Origin: an uncultured Porphyromonadaceae bacterium
Lineage (GTDB): Bacteria > Bacteroidota > Bacteroidia > Bacteroidales > UBA11471
Direction: 5' to 3'
Assembly (NCBI GenBank): GCA_900542765.1
Contig: UQOX01000004.1
Coordinates: forward strand, 1-64,000
Length of the DNA: 64,000 nt
The notes beneath the pieces were generated by a model that saw only the letters and a program-made list of their open reading frames with translations, was not told where the DNA came from and did no database searches. Shown piece by piece: positions 1-9,420 of this stretch. The translations under genes were made by a program, and so were the position numbers. The number at the start of each line of letters is the position of its first letter. Position 1 is the first letter of the stretch.

Positions 1-105
1 AATCCTATATGCTGAAAATATAGCGAAAGGCGAGCACAGAGACAAGCGGGAAAACGGAGTTTCCTGCTTTTGGCCATGCCGAGCCGATTATAAAACCCTG
101 CGGCT

Positions 106-1005
106 TTATCGGGTACCCAGATAGAGGAAGTACATACCTATGAGCACGAGCAACAGGTCGATGGCCTTGCTGCGTATGTTTTTCTCGTGGAAAAAGAGGG
201 CGCCGAAGAGAAAGCTCACAACCACGCCGCTGCGTCGTGCCATTGAGACGATGGAAATCATCGAGTCGGGAAAGCTCAGGGCGTAGAAGTAGATGAAGTC
301 GGCTGCCACGAGGAAGAGGGAGATGAAGAAGATGCTCCATCGCCACTGGAACGGGGTGGTCTCGTTGCGTTTCTTATACCAGATGAGAAGGATAAAGAAC
401 ATGATGACCATTTGGTAGTAGGTGTACCACACCTGCACGACCATGCGGTCGAATCCGTTCGAGATGAGGTATTTGTCATACAGTGCGCTGAGGGCGCCCG
501 TGATGGTGGCCAGCACGATGTAGTAAATCCATTTGTCGTGGCTGAAACGTATGCCCTCTTTCTTCCCGGCCGAGGAGAGCATGAAGAAGGAGATAATCGA
601 CACGATGACGCCAATCCACTGGTAGAGGTTGAGCCGTTCGCCGAAGATGAGCAGCGCCCCCAAGAGGGTGAGTACCGGTTGCGAAGCCTTTATGGTGCCG
701 GCGATGGTGATGGGCAGGTGCTTCATGGCAAAATAGGCGAAGGTCCATGACGAAAGCACGATGACGGCTTTGAGCATCACATAGAGGTGTGTCACAAAGT
801 CGGCCTTGGGCACGAAAAACAGGGTGTCTTGAAGCACCTCGGGCGCGAATCTCGAAATCAGCACGGCCGGCAAGAAGAGCAGACTGCAAAAGACCGTGTT
901 GAGAAAAAGTATAGGTAGGACGGCGTTGTTGTTGAGCGCCAATTTTTTAAACACTTCGTACATGCCCAGCAAGGCAGCCGAGATGAAGGCAAAAATCAAC
1001 CACAT
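106..1005 (-). CDS. EamA/DMT-family membrane transporter
   Basis: A 299-residue, almost wholly hydrophobic protein with about ten membrane segments arranged as two similar halves (about residues 1-140 and 150-297), the pattern of EamA (drug/metabolite transporter) carriers in the inner membrane. The first helix starts at residue 2, and each half ends in the small-residue helices typical of the family. Substrate cannot be told from sequence; relatives move metabolites, amino acids or drugs. It is the last gene of the minus-strand speA-truA-EamA unit and starts 12 bp after truA stops. ATG start. The 105 bp between its stop and the window edge show no clear terminator. Confidence 0.85.
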   Translation of the reverse strand: MWLIFAFISAALLGMYEVFKKLALNNNAVLPILFLNTVFCSLLFLPAVLISRFAPEVLQDTLFFVPKADFVTHLYVMLKAVIVLSSWTFAYFAMKHLPITIAGTIKASQPVLTLLGALLIFGERLNLYQWIGVIVSIISFFMLSSAGKKEGIRFSHDKWIYYIVLATITGALSALYDKYLISNGFDRMVVQVWYTYYQMVIMFFILLIWYKKRNETTPFQWRWSIFFISLFLVAADFIYFYALSFPDSMISIVSMARRSGVVVSFLFGALFFHEKNIRSKAIDLLLVLIGMYFLYLGTR

Positions 1006-1017
1006 GACAAATCTTTT

Positions 1018-1794
1018 TTATCGTAAAAACAGTTCTTCGGGATAGGTGATGTCGGTGAGGAAGAGGGCATTCCCGGGTGCCGATGTGCCGGCTTTGCACC
1101 GGTCGCGCGCCTCGATGATGGCGCAGAAGTCGGCTACCGACAGTTTGCCGCGGCCCACGTCGACGAGGGTGCCCACGATGGCTCGCACCATGTTGCGCAG
1201 GAAACGGTCGGCGGTGATTTCAAAGACCAGGTCGTTGCCGGTGAGCGACCACCCGGCACGGGTGATGCGGCAGTTGTTGGTCTTTACGTCGGTGTGCAGT
1301 TTACTGAAACTGGTGAAGTCGGTATATCGCAGCAAGTGCGAGGCGGCCTCGTTCATGCGGTCGATGTCGAGCCGTTTCCCGTCCATGACCCATCGGTACC
1401 TCCCTTGAAAAGGGTCTTTCCGGCAGGCGATGTAGTAATGGTAAGTCCTCGACAGGGCGTCGAAGCGGCTGTGGGCGTCGGCCCTCACGGGACAGATGCG
1501 GTAGATGACGATGTCGGAGGGCAACAGTCGGTTGAGCCGGTGCACCCACTCTTCGGGTGTGGGCAGGAGTGTGGGGAGGTCGGCATGGGCCACCATCAGG
1601 CGGGCATGTACGCCGGCATCGGTACGGCCGGCGCCCGTGATGGCTGTCTCCCGGCGCAGAAGCAGCGACAAAGCCTCTTCGATGCGTTCTTGCACCGAGA
1701 GGCCGTTGGGTTGCCGTTGCCAGCCGTGGTAGGCTGTGCCGTCATAGGCGAGGTATATGAAGTATCGTTGTGTCCCGGGTTCGTTTTCGGACAT
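1018..1794 (-). CDS. truA: tRNA pseudouridine(38-40) synthase TruA
   Basis: TruA converts uridines 38-40 in the tRNA anticodon arm to pseudouridine. The 258-residue length is normal for the family. The catalytic-aspartate motif [11 protein letters not shown] is at about residues 54-64 (Asp59). The N-terminus [16 protein letters not shown] and the [17 protein letters not shown] segment near residue 200 are also family signatures. It lies 6 bp downstream of speA and 12 bp upstream of the EamA transporter gene, so all three are probably co-transcribed. Confidence 0.95.
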   Translation of the reverse strand: MSENEPGTQRYFIYLAYDGTAYHGWQRQPNGLSVQERIEEALSLLLRRETAITGAGRTDAGVHARLMVAHADLPTLLPTPEEWVHRLNRLLPSDIVIYRICPVRADAHSRFDALSRTYHYYIACRKDPFQGRYRWVMDGKRLDIDRMNEAASHLLRYTDFTSFSKLHTDVKTNNCRITRAGWSLTGNDLVFEITADRFLRNMVRAIVGTLVDVGRGKLSVADFCAIIEARDRCKAGTSAPGNALFLTDITYPEELFLR

Positions 1795-1800
1795 AGCCGA

Positions 1801-3699
1801 TCAGTCTTTTTCGAGGTAAGTGTATCCGTAAAGGCCCGACCGGTAGTTCGACAGGAATTCGCGTCCCTCTTCGGGAGTGATGACGCCGCTTTTCATGGAG
1901 CTGGTCACCCACGTCTCGACGCTGCGCACCATTTTCTTGGGGTTGTATTGCACATAATCGAGCACTTCGGCTACGGTCTCACCGTCGATGACCTGGTCGA
2001 TTTCGTAGTGGTCTTTATACACGCTCACATGCACGGCATTGGTATCGCCGAAGAGGTTGTGCAGGTCGCCCAGGATTTCTTGGTAGGCACCTACGAGGAA
2101 CACGCCGATGTAATAGGGCTCTTTGTTGTTGAGCGTGTGCACGGGCAGGTGGTAGTTGAAGTTGCGGGTCGAGATGAAGTTGTCGATTTTCCCGTCGGAG
2201 TCGCAGGTGATGTCTTGCAGCGTGGCCGAGCGGTTGGGCTTCTCGTCGAGCCGGCTGATGGGCATGATGGGGAAAATCTGGTCGATGGCCCAGGAGTCGG
2301 GCAGCGACTGGAAGAGCGAGAAATTGCAGAAGTATTTGTCGGGCAACATCTTGGCGATTTTCTTCAACTCTTCGGGGGCATGTTTTATCTCATTGGCCAT
2401 GTCGTAGACATCGCGGGCAATCGACCAAAAGAGGCGTTCGATTTGCGCCCGTGTGCGCAGGTCGATGAGCCCCAGACCGAAGAGGTCGAGGGCCTCTTCC
2501 CTGATTTGCAGGGCGTCGTGCCAAGTCTCGATGAGGCGGGGCTGGTTGAGGTTGTCCCACGAGTTGTAGAGCTCGCGCACCAGCTCGTGGTCGGTCTCGG
2601 ATATTTCGGTGTCTTCGTCCCACTCGGGCAAGGTCGTCGTTTCGAGCACTTCAAATATCAGCACCGAGTGGTGGGCGGTGAGAGAGCGCCCCGATTCGGT
2701 GATGATGTTGGGCTGAGGCAGTCCGTTCTTGGTGCAGACATCGACCAGCGTCCATATCGAGTCGTTGACATATTCCTGTATCGAATAATTCATGCTGCTC
2801 TCGCTCGTCGACGAGCGGGTGCCGTCGTAGTCGACGCCCAAGCCGCCTCCGATGTCGACAAATTCGATGTTGTACCCCATCTTGTAGAGTTGCACATAGA
2901 ATTGCGAGGCTTCGCGCAGGGCGTTTTTGATGAGGCGTATTTTTGTGACTTGGCTGCCTATGTGGAAGTGAATGAGTTTGAGGCAGTCCTGCATCTTGTT
3001 TTTTTCGAGAATGTCGAGTGCTTCGAGCAGTTCGCTCGAATTGAGGCCGAACTTGCTCACGTCGCCTCCCGAGTCTTCCCATTTGCCGCTACCCGAGCTG
3101 GCCAGTTTGATGCGGATACCGACGTTGGGGCGTATCTTCAACCGCTTGGCTATGGAGGCGATGAGGTGCAGCTCGTTGAGTTTCTCGACCACGAGGAAGA
3201 TGCGACGGCCCATTTTCTGAGCCAGCAGGGCCAGCTCGATGTAGTTTTCGTCTTTATAGCCGTTGCAGATGATGAGCGAGTTGGCGTCGATGTTGATGGC
3301 GAGCACGGCATGCAGCTCGGGTTTGGAACCGGCTTCGAGGCCGATGTTCGATTTCTTGCCGTGGCTTACGATTTCTTCCACGACGGGGCTCATTTGGTTC
3401 ACCTTTATGGGATAGATGATGAAGTTCTGAGCCGTGTAGCCATATTCGTTGGCAGCCTGTTTGAAGCAATGGGAGATTTTCTCGATGCGGTTGTCGAGAA
3501 TATCGGGAAAACGTATCAAGGCGGGAGCCGGGACGTCTCTTACTTGAAGCTCGTCCATCAGCTCTTTCAGGTCGACGGCGGCGGCACCTTCTTTGGGTGT
3601 TACCGTCACATGCCCTTTTTCGTTGATGGAAAAATACTTTAATCCCCAGCCGGTGATATTATACAACTCGGCCGAATCTTCAATGCGCCATTTTCTCAT
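1801..3699 (-). CDS. speA: Biosynthetic arginine decarboxylase
   Basis: A PLP-dependent fold-III decarboxylase that makes agmatine from arginine, the first step of agmatine-route polyamine synthesis. Its 632 residues match the long biosynthetic (SpeA) class. PLP lysine is in YPIKVNQ (Lys99). The glycine-rich phosphate-binding stretch VDIGGGLGVDYDG and the active-site region ITESGRSLTAHHSVL are present. It heads the minus-strand unit with truA and the EamA gene. Its start follows a TACTTTTG -7 box (3784-3791) in a divergent gap shared with the aldolase gene. Confidence 0.95.
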   Translation of the reverse strand: MRKWRIEDSAELYNITGWGLKYFSINEKGHVTVTPKEGAAAVDLKELMDELQVRDVPAPALIRFPDILDNRIEKISHCFKQAANEYGYTAQNFIIYPIKVNQMSPVVEEIVSHGKKSNIGLEAGSKPELHAVLAINIDANSLIICNGYKDENYIELALLAQKMGRRIFLVVEKLNELHLIASIAKRLKIRPNVGIRIKLASSGSGKWEDSGGDVSKFGLNSSELLEALDILEKNKMQDCLKLIHFHIGSQVTKIRLIKNALREASQFYVQLYKMGYNIEFVDIGGGLGVDYDGTRSSTSESSMNYSIQEYVNDSIWTLVDVCTKNGLPQPNIITESGRSLTAHHSVLIFEVLETTTLPEWDEDTEISETDHELVRELYNSWDNLNQPRLIETWHDALQIREEALDLFGLGLIDLRTRAQIERLFWSIARDVYDMANEIKHAPEELKKIAKMLPDKYFCNFSLFQSLPDSWAIDQIFPIMPISRLDEKPNRSATLQDITCDSDGKIDNFISTRNFNYHLPVHTLNNKEPYYIGVFLVGAYQEILGDLHNLFGDTNAVHVSVYKDHYEIDQVIDGETVAEVLDYVQYNPKKMVRSVETWVTSSMKSGVITPEEGREFLSNYRSGLYGYTYLEKD

Positions 3700-3783
3700 T
3701 CGTTCTCGTACTTAAATAAAAATCTATGTTTCTAAAAATGTCAAACAAACTCTTGGGTTGACGTGTTTTGCTTTTAAATCTCA

Positions 3784-3791
3784 CAAAAGTA
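3784..3791 (-). promoter_or_regulatory. -7 box of the speA operon promoter
   Basis: Minus-strand TACTTTTG fits the Bacteroidetes TAnnTTTG box. A TTG lies about 21 bp upstream (plus-strand CAA at 3813-3815) as a partial -33 element. The leader to the speA ATG is about 80 nt. Confidence 0.6.
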
Positions 3792-3888
3792 GGGATAAAA
3801 AACGAACTTCCGCAAGAAGTTCCCGAAATAATCCGATTTTCCCGCTTTTTTTCGTCAAAATCGGGAATCGAATACCGAGATTATTTTC

Positions 3889-3896
3889 TATATTTG
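3889..3896 (+). promoter_or_regulatory. -7 box of the fructose-bisphosphate aldolase promoter
   Basis: TATATTTG matches TAnnTTTG exactly, 57 bp before the aldolase ATG. No clear TTTG -33 element is visible. With the speA box it makes a divergent promoter region, and the remainder of 3700-3953 holds nothing else recognised. Confidence 0.65.
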
Positions 3897-3953
3897 CGAA
3901 ACATAGTTATAAAAACGGAAAAATATTCAATTCTTAAATAAAACTATTGGAAT

Positions 3954-4964
3954 ATGGTAAGTTACAAAGAATTAGGTTTGGTAAACACTCGTGAGATGTT
4001 TGCCAAAGCCATCAAAGGTGGTTATGCCGTTCCGGCATTCAACTTCAACAACATGGAGCAGTTGCAGGCTATCATTCAGGCTACGGTCGAGACCAAATCG
4101 CCGGTAATTCTCCAAGTCTCCAAGGGAGCTCGTCAGTATGCCAATCAGACCCTGCTGCGCTACATGGCCGAAGGGGCTGTGGCTTATGCCAAGGAATTGG
4201 GTTGTGAGAAACCCGAAATCGTGCTCCACCTCGACCACGGCGATTCTTTCGAGTTGTGCAAATCGTGTATCGACATGGGCTTCTCGTCGGTCATGATCGA
4301 TGGTTCGCATCTGCCTTATGACGAAAACGTAGCTCTTACCCGCAAAGTCGTTGAGTATGCCCACCAGTTCGATGTTACCGTCGAAGGCGAGTTGGGCGTT
4401 CTGGCCGGAGTGGAAGATGAAGTATCGGCCGAGCACCACACCTATACGCGTCCCGAAGAGGTGGTCGATTTCGTCACCAAGACGGGTTGCGACAGCTTGG
4501 CTATCTCCATCGGTACGTCGCACGGTGCCAACAAGTTCACCCCCGCCCAATGTACGCGTGATGCCAACGGCCGCCTTGTGCCTCCTCCCTTGCGTTTCGA
4601 TGTGCTCGAAGGCGTTGAAAAGGAATTGCCCGGATTCCCCATCGTGCTGCACGGCTCGTCGTCGGTACCCCAGGAAGAGGTCGATACCATCAACAAATAT
4701 GGCGGAGCCTTGAAAGATGCCATCGGTATTCCCGAGGAACAGTTGCGCAAAGCTGCTGCTTCGGCCGTGTGCAAAATCAATATCGACTCCGACAGCCGTT
4801 TGGCCATGACGGCAGCTATCCGTGAGGTTTTGGCTCTGAAACCTGCCGAATTTGACCCCCGCAAATATTTGGGCCCGGCTCGCGAGAACATGAAGAAACT
4901 CTACATTCACAAGATTGTAGATGTTCTTGGCAGCGCCGGCAAATGTGATTGCGGTTGCAAATAA
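3954..4964 (+). CDS. fba: Class II fructose-bisphosphate aldolase
   Basis: A zinc-dependent TIM-barrel aldolase splitting fructose 1,6-bisphosphate to DHAP and glyceraldehyde 3-phosphate in glycolysis/gluconeogenesis. Its 336 residues fit the family. Visible motifs are the metal/catalytic HLDHGDS near residue 93, GELG in the middle of the barrel, IGTSHG near 180 and the phosphate-binding LHGSSS near 225. The C-terminus is cysteine-rich (CDCGCK), a small oddity with no known role. Monocistronic: its own -7 box upstream and an intrinsic terminator 28 bp after the stop. A role with tagatose bisphosphate is less likely given the housekeeping context. Confidence 0.93.
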   Translation: MVSYKELGLVNTREMFAKAIKGGYAVPAFNFNNMEQLQAIIQATVETKSPVILQVSKGARQYANQTLLRYMAEGAVAYAKELGCEKPEIVLHLDHGDSFELCKSCIDMGFSSVMIDGSHLPYDENVALTRKVVEYAHQFDVTVEGELGVLAGVEDEVSAEHHTYTRPEEVVDFVTKTGCDSLAISIGTSHGANKFTPAQCTRDANGRLVPPPLRFDVLEGVEKELPGFPIVLHGSSSVPQEEVDTINKYGGALKDAIGIPEEQLRKAAASAVCKINIDSDSRLAMTAAIREVLALKPAEFDPRKYLGPARENMKKLYIHKIVDVLGSAGKCDCGCK

Positions 4965-4991
4965 TTTTTAGCGAATTGCTTTATTATACCG

Positions 4992-5026
4992 AAAGGGGAG
5001 AACCTTGAAAGGCTCTCCCCTTTTTT
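4992..5026 (+). terminator. Intrinsic terminator of the aldolase gene
   Basis: Stem GGGGAGAACC / GGCTCTCCCC (one mismatch) with loop TTGAAA, flanked by A-run and followed by six T. The rest of the 387-bp gap to 5351 holds pyrimidine-rich sequence without a supported gene, plus the minus-strand terminator at 5303-5335. Confidence 0.85.
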
Positions 5027-5302
5027 ATTATTCTCTCTTTATCTCCCTCCCTCCCCTCTCTCATATATATCTTCCCCCACTCTGTCTTGCTTAGCCGGCC
5101 TGCGGTGGCCTTTTCCATCTATTTCCTATCTGCCTCCTCGATTGTGGCCATGTCGCGGTTTGCCTGTGTTTTCACGATACTCGGGGGCTGTCTTGTCTTG
5201 TGCTTTTACTGTGGGTGATGATGTCGGCGACAATCTTCTTTTTCCCCTTCTTCAACACCGCGGCCGCTCTTGGGAGAAGTGTGATATGCGGGCGGCAGGT
5301 AC

Positions 5303-5335
5303 AAAAAAAGAGGCATCGTGGTTGATGCCTCTTTT
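5303..5335 (-). terminator. Intrinsic terminator of the TPR-protein transcription unit
   Basis: Perfect 12-bp stem AAAAGAGGCATC / GATGCCTCTTTT with a 6-nt loop. Read on the minus strand it ends in a run of seven T, 17 bp past the TPR gene's stop codon. Confidence 0.85.
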
Positions 5336-5351
5336 CGTGTGGGGAGAAAGA

Positions 5352-7091
5352 TTACTGCGAGATGATGTTGAGAAACTCTTTCGTTGCAGCGTGGTTGGGG
5401 TCAACGCTCAAAATCTTGTTGCACCATTCAATCGTGTTGGTGAATTTGAATGTGTTTCTTTGTTCGTCGGTCATGGCGAGATATTTGTCGTATTCGGCTA
5501 CATATTCGAAGTTGGCCATGTAGGTGTAGGCTTCGATGAGGTCTTCTTTGAGACGGGCGGCAACGGCCTCGGTGGGAGGTGTTTCGGTGTTGTTGAGGTC
5601 TTTCAGAATCACTTCGATGGCTTTTTCATAGAACGGTATGGCTACACCGGTTTTTCTTTCGAGGTCGAGCAGGGCGGTCGACGAAGCTCTCCACAAGTGT
5701 CCGCGATAATCTTCGGGAGCTTTTTCCACAACGATGGCAAAGCAACTGTCGGCTTTGGTGGCAGCGATTGTGGTGCCAATCGTGTCTTTGGCTTGGTAGG
5801 CTCTTGTGGCAGCCATGTAGTAGTAACGGCCGGCGATGAAGTAATCTTGGGTCTTGTCTTGTTCAAGGGCAACCAGTTGTTTGAGGTAGAGGTCTTGCAC
5901 TTCGGCGCGACGCATGTATTTGCTTGATTTTTGCAGGATGGTCATGAGCTCTTTGTAGAGTTCGAGACGGGTGGGGTCTATCTCAACGGCTTTTTCGAGA
6001 GCGGCTATCGATTTTTCTTTTTCACCCAAAGCAAACAGCAGTTTGCCATATTGCATGTAGTCGCGGCTGTTGAATTCGACATCGGGTGTCGCGAAGAGGG
6101 CTTCGGCTGCGCGCACGGCCGATACATAGTCTTTCAACTCATAGGTGTTGTACATGACAAGGCGTTTCAGCATGAGGTTGTCGGGGAATGCCTGCAACAA
6201 ATCTTCACTCAGAGAGAGCGATTTCTCATATTGTTTGTCGTAGTAGAGCAGGGCAGCGTAGCGAGGACGGTCGGTCTGGAACGCCGTGGGGTTCTGCATG
6301 TAGGTCTCGTAGGCTTTTACGGCTTCGTTGAATTTGTCGGCGCGATAGTAGGACTCGGCCAACTCACGTTGTGCGATGGCTGAGTTGGGGCGCATGTTGA
6401 GCAGGCGCAGCACGTTGTCGATGGCCATGTCGGGGTTGATGCGGAAGTAGATGCCGGCATATTTGATGTAGGCTTCAACACAGGTCGTGTCGTACCATTG
6501 GAATGCGAGCTCGTAGTTCTTGCAGGCTTCACCCCATTCTTCCTTTTGAGCTTCGATGTCGCCCAGGAATACATAGTAGGGAGCATAGTCGGCCAAGAGT
6601 TTTTCGTAGTATTTGTCTACGGTCTCTTGGTAGGGAAGATTGTTGTCATAGTAGGCTTTCACGCAGGCCAAAGCTACGGCGGGGTCTTTTTTTGCTCCTT
6701 TGATTTTGAGGCCGGCTTTCATCTCTTTTTCTCCGGCTTTGATGGCGGCTTTTATCGATTTTTCGTCGGTGCCGGCGGGTTGACCCATGATGACTTTGCC
6801 TTTTCCGATGTAGTTGAGGGCAAATTCAGGATCGGCGGCGATACCTTTTTCGAAGTACATCAGAGCCGAGTCTTTGCTGGTGGGAAAAGCGATTTCACCC
6901 AAGTAGTAGTACGATTCGGTTTGTTTGGTTTCGCTATCGTTGAGTGTGCGTTCGAGAATGATTTTGGCACGGTCGGGTTGTCCCGACTTGTAATACTCGA
7001 TACCGTCGGCGTAGTTTTGTGCCATGGCCGACGTCAAAGCGGCTCCCAGGAAGAGGAGGGCTGAGGCTAACGTTGTTTTGGTCTTTTGCAT
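5352..7091 (-). CDS. Exported tetratricopeptide-repeat protein of the TonB locus
   Basis: A 579-residue protein with a cleavable signal peptide (residues 1-25, ending SAMAQ), hence periplasmic or outer-membrane-associated. The rest is a chain of helical TPR-like repeats, for example around residues 30-90, 225-290 and 300-400, with the recurrent ...A...Y...G..Y..A..... spacing. TPR proteins are scaffolds, so no enzymatic role is proposed. It is the last gene of the unit small membrane protein-PstS-like-TPR (28 bp after the PstS-like gene), directly behind exbB-exbD-exbD-tonB. This order recurs in Bacteroidetes, so a role in assembling or tuning the energy-transduction complex is a reasonable inference only. 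Confidence 0.85.
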   Translation of the reverse strand: MQKTKTTLASALLFLGAALTSAMAQNYADGIEYYKSGQPDRAKIILERTLNDSETKQTESYYYLGEIAFPTSKDSALMYFEKGIAADPEFALNYIGKGKVIMGQPAGTDEKSIKAAIKAGEKEMKAGLKIKGAKKDPAVALACVKAYYDNNLPYQETVDKYYEKLLADYAPYYVFLGDIEAQKEEWGEACKNYELAFQWYDTTCVEAYIKYAGIYFRINPDMAIDNVLRLLNMRPNSAIAQRELAESYYRADKFNEAVKAYETYMQNPTAFQTDRPRYAALLYYDKQYEKSLSLSEDLLQAFPDNLMLKRLVMYNTYELKDYVSAVRAAEALFATPDVEFNSRDYMQYGKLLFALGEKEKSIAALEKAVEIDPTRLELYKELMTILQKSSKYMRRAEVQDLYLKQLVALEQDKTQDYFIAGRYYYMAATRAYQAKDTIGTTIAATKADSCFAIVVEKAPEDYRGHLWRASSTALLDLERKTGVAIPFYEKAIEVILKDLNNTETPPTEAVAARLKEDLIEAYTYMANFEYVAEYDKYLAMTDEQRNTFKFTNTIEWCNKILSVDPNHAATKEFLNIISQ

Positions 7092-7119
7092 AATAAATTC
7101 TTCTTGTGTTTTTTTTATC

Positions 7120-8070
7120 TTATAAGTTCTCTCTCACATTGACGACCCGCAGGGGTTGGCGGGCGGGCAGGATACCCGATTTAAGTATGATACGCTGGCC
7201 TTTGTCGGAGCTGACAAACGAGGTGAATCCGTAGGGCAGACTGTTGCGGTTCGATGTGCATATCATGTATATTTCGCGACTCAGCGGGTAAAGCTCCATG
7301 GCCAGGTAGGCTTGGAAGGGTTGGTAGCTGTTCCCGTTGAAGGCGAGTGGATCGGAGCTGATGAGCATGACCTGAATGTTGTCGTTGAACGACAGATTGG
7401 TTGTGTCGTTGTCGTTTCCTATCCAGTTCGACCCGATGACTCCGATGGCGTTGGGTACGTTGGCTACATAGTCGATAACCCCTTCATTGGTTTGGGTGGC
7501 CTTGATGTTCCCTTTGAGCTCGGCTCCCTTGTTGATTTTCTCGATGACGTACCGTACGGTGCTCGAACTGGTGTTGTCGAAGACCACTTCGATTTCTCCC
7601 ATGCGGGATTTGGGGTCGAGTTGGTCCCAGCGTGTGGTCTTGCCCGTGAAGATGTCATGCAACTGCTCCATGGTCACGAGCGAGTCGGGGTTGTTGCGGT
7701 GGCAGATGAGGGCGACACCGTCGATGGCCACTTTCGATATTTTGGGGTAGAGGCTGTTGGCTTGCAGGGCATTGATTTCTTCTTCGCTCAGCGAACGGGT
7801 GGCGACAATGAGTTTTACGCTGTCGTTGAAGAGCTGGTTGAATGCCTCAACCTCGGTCGTGTATATGGGTATGATGTTGGCTTTGGGGTAGAGCCCTTCG
7901 AAGACTTCGATTTCTTCTTCGATGATGGGTTTGAGGGTCTCATCGACACAGATGGTGATGACCCCCGAAGTCGTGGTGTTTTCCAGCGTGCTGCCTTGGT
8001 TTTGCTTGTTGCGGTTGCAACTGCCGAGGGCAAGCGCGCAGCAGAGTAGAAGCAGGGTGGTAAGTCTCAT
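7120..8070 (-). CDS. PstS-like solute-binding lipoprotein
   Basis: A 316-residue lipoprotein (lipobox ALGSC, Cys18) with the fold signatures of PstS phosphate-binding proteins: an N-terminal TITICVDETLKPIIEEEIEVFE-type strand, the LVATRSLSEEE segment, and RWDQLDPKSR followed by the FDNTSSSTVRYVIEK region. Canonical PstS works with the PstCAB permease. None of those genes is in this window, and the protein sits between a small membrane protein and a TPR protein behind the tonB operon. It may bind phosphate or another anion, or act as a structural partner of the TonB machinery. The family assignment is firm, the function is not. Confidence 0.8.
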   Translation of the reverse strand: MRLTTLLLLCCALALGSCNRNKQNQGSTLENTTTSGVITICVDETLKPIIEEEIEVFEGLYPKANIIPIYTTEVEAFNQLFNDSVKLIVATRSLSEEEINALQANSLYPKISKVAIDGVALICHRNNPDSLVTMEQLHDIFTGKTTRWDQLDPKSRMGEIEVVFDNTSSSTVRYVIEKINKGAELKGNIKATQTNEGVIDYVANVPNAIGVIGSNWIGNDNDTTNLSFNDNIQVMLISSDPLAFNGNSYQPFQAYLAMELYPLSREIYMICTSNRNSLPYGFTSFVSSDKGQRIILKSGILPARQPLRVVNVRENL

Positions 8071-8084
8071 GTCGGGCCTCCTTG

Positions 8085-8321
8085 TTATTGACCTTTGATA
8101 AACCTGTATCCGCGGAAAATGGCGTAAGTGGCAAATACGGCGGCGAAGGTGTAACGAACGGCCGGGTTTTCGAGGGAGTTTTCAAAGAAAGGCGTGAATG
8201 CCAGCATGTAGGCCATGGTAAGGTATATGACCAGCATGATGATGCCAAACAGGTAACCTACGCGGCTTCTTTTGGGCTTGGAAATTTCTTCCTCCTTGTT
8301 GCTGTTGAGTTCTTCGTTCAT
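8085..8321 (-). CDS. Small two-helix membrane protein of the TonB/PstS-like locus
   Basis: A 78-residue protein with a charged N-terminus (about 20 residues rich in E, K, S), then two hydrophobic helices at about 23-43 and 53-70, and a basic tail. No named family is recognised. It is the first gene of the unit that continues with the PstS-like lipoprotein (14 bp gap) and the TPR protein. It has its own -7 box at 8388-8395 and is separated from tonB by a terminator. Its constant placement beside ExbBD/TonB genes suggests a membrane accessory subunit, by inference. Confidence 0.75.
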   Translation of the reverse strand: MNEELNSNKEEEISKPKRSRVGYLFGIIMLVIYLTMAYMLAFTPFFENSLENPAVRYTFAAVFATYAIFRGYRFIKGQ

Positions 8322-8387
8322 TTCCCGATGTTCAGGTTTTGGGTAAAGTTTTCTCTAATGAAAGGTGCTTCTTTCTTTTAGAGCCCT

Positions 8388-8395
8388 CAAAGATA
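8388..8395 (-). promoter_or_regulatory. -7 box for the membrane protein-PstS-like-TPR unit
   Basis: Minus-strand TATCTTTG lies 67 bp before the ATG of the 78-residue protein. With the upstream terminator at 8523-8555 it makes this a transcription unit separate from exbB-tonB. The rest of 8322-8573 is AT-rich leader. Confidence 0.6.
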
Positions 8396-8522
8396 GGGAA
8401 ATAATTTGGCCTGCGAAATATTTCGGTGTTACTTATGTTTAAGATTTCAGCGTTTTGGTGAAAAATTCTTTTGTTTTTGCTTGTTGACTGCTGTTTTTGC
8501 CTCTTGTTTTGAATTTTGCTGC

Positions 8523-8555
8523 AAAAAAAGCCCTGCCGAGAGGGCAGGGCTTTTT
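8523..8555 (-). terminator. Terminator after tonB
   Basis: Stem GCCCTGCC / GGCAGGGC with loop GAGAG, flanked by A and T runs on both sides, so it could stop transcription in either direction. It lies 19 bp past the tonB stop codon. Confidence 0.85.
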
Positions 8556-8573
8556 GAGATTTGTCGTTGCCTG

Positions 8574-9398
8574 TTATTGCAGGGCGAAGTTTACAGGTAC
8601 GTTGTAGTAAACAGCCACGGCAACACCGTTTTGTTTACCGGGGTTCCAGCGCGGGAGGCTTTGTATCACACGCACGGCTTCGCGGTCGAGCAGTTCGTGT
8701 GCGCCACGGATTACCGTAACGTCTCTTACATAACCGTCTTTGTCTACAACGAAGCGCACGGTAACGCGGCCTTCGATGCCTCTTTCAACAGCCATGGCGG
8801 GATATTCTACATGGTCGCTGATGTATTTCATCAGGGCCTCTTCGCCACCGGGGAATCCGGGCATTTGTTCTACGATGATGTAGACCTCTTCTTCTTCGAC
8901 TTCGGGGGCTACGAAATCTTTGAAGTCGGCGATGTCTTGGCCGTCGATTTCGTCGTTACCTTTTACGTCGGCGATAGAGATGGCTACATTACCACGGGCG
9001 GCCAGTTCGTCTTGTGACTTGATTTCGTCCTCTTCACCTACCTCTTCGTCTTTCTTGATGACGGGGGCGGTAAATTTGATGGTACTCTTCAAGGGGGGCG
9101 GCGGTGTCGTCGGCTTCATCATGGGGCGCAACTCTTCGTTGCGTTTGATTTCGGCTTCGGGCAGTTTGGTCAACGTGGTTACTTCGTTTACAACGATTTT
9201 GTTTTCTCTTTCGGGTGTGATGAACTTTATCAACATCGGGAGCGTGATAACCAAAATCACGGCGATAACCACGATGAGGGTGGCCATGTTGTGACGTTTG
9301 GGGGTGTCGAGACGCATGTCATAGGCACCGTACGCTTTGTTGCGATCTTTGAAAATCAATTCACACCAATCTTTCGAAGTTAAATCTATTTTTGCCAT
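8574..9398 (-). CDS. tonB: TonB energy transducer
   Basis: A periplasm-spanning protein that passes proton-motive energy from ExbB/ExbD to outer-membrane receptors. In its 274 residues there is one membrane helix (about 38-58) after a cytoplasmic N-terminus, then a proline-rich stretch (about 90-103, KPTTPPPPLK) and an acidic linker. The C-terminal TonB domain is at about 185-274 (YPAMAVERGIEGRVTVRFVVDKDG ... LPRWNPGKQNG, described in parts). It is the last gene of the exbB-exbD-exbD-tonB operon, 22 bp after exbD. Likely clients in this window are the SusC protein at 34-37 kb and the receptor at 52-54.7 kb. Confidence 0.93.
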   Translation of the reverse strand: MAKIDLTSKDWCELIFKDRNKAYGAYDMRLDTPKRHNMATLIVVIAVILVITLPMLIKFITPERENKIVVNEVTTLTKLPEAEIKRNEELRPMMKPTTPPPPLKSTIKFTAPVIKKDEEVGEEDEIKSQDELAARGNVAISIADVKGNDEIDGQDIADFKDFVAPEVEEEEVYIIVEQMPGFPGGEEALMKYISDHVEYPAMAVERGIEGRVTVRFVVDKDGYVRDVTVIRGAHELLDREAVRVIQSLPRWNPGKQNGVAVAVYYNVPVNFALQ

Positions 9399-9420
9399 TT
9401 TCGTTCGAGTTTAATGTGAA

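Noticed and set aside
1294..3642. Plus-strand open frame of 782 codons
   Set aside because: It lies antisense to truA/speA, whose family motifs are intact; its translation is low-complexity V/G/F-rich, typical of an antisense shadow.
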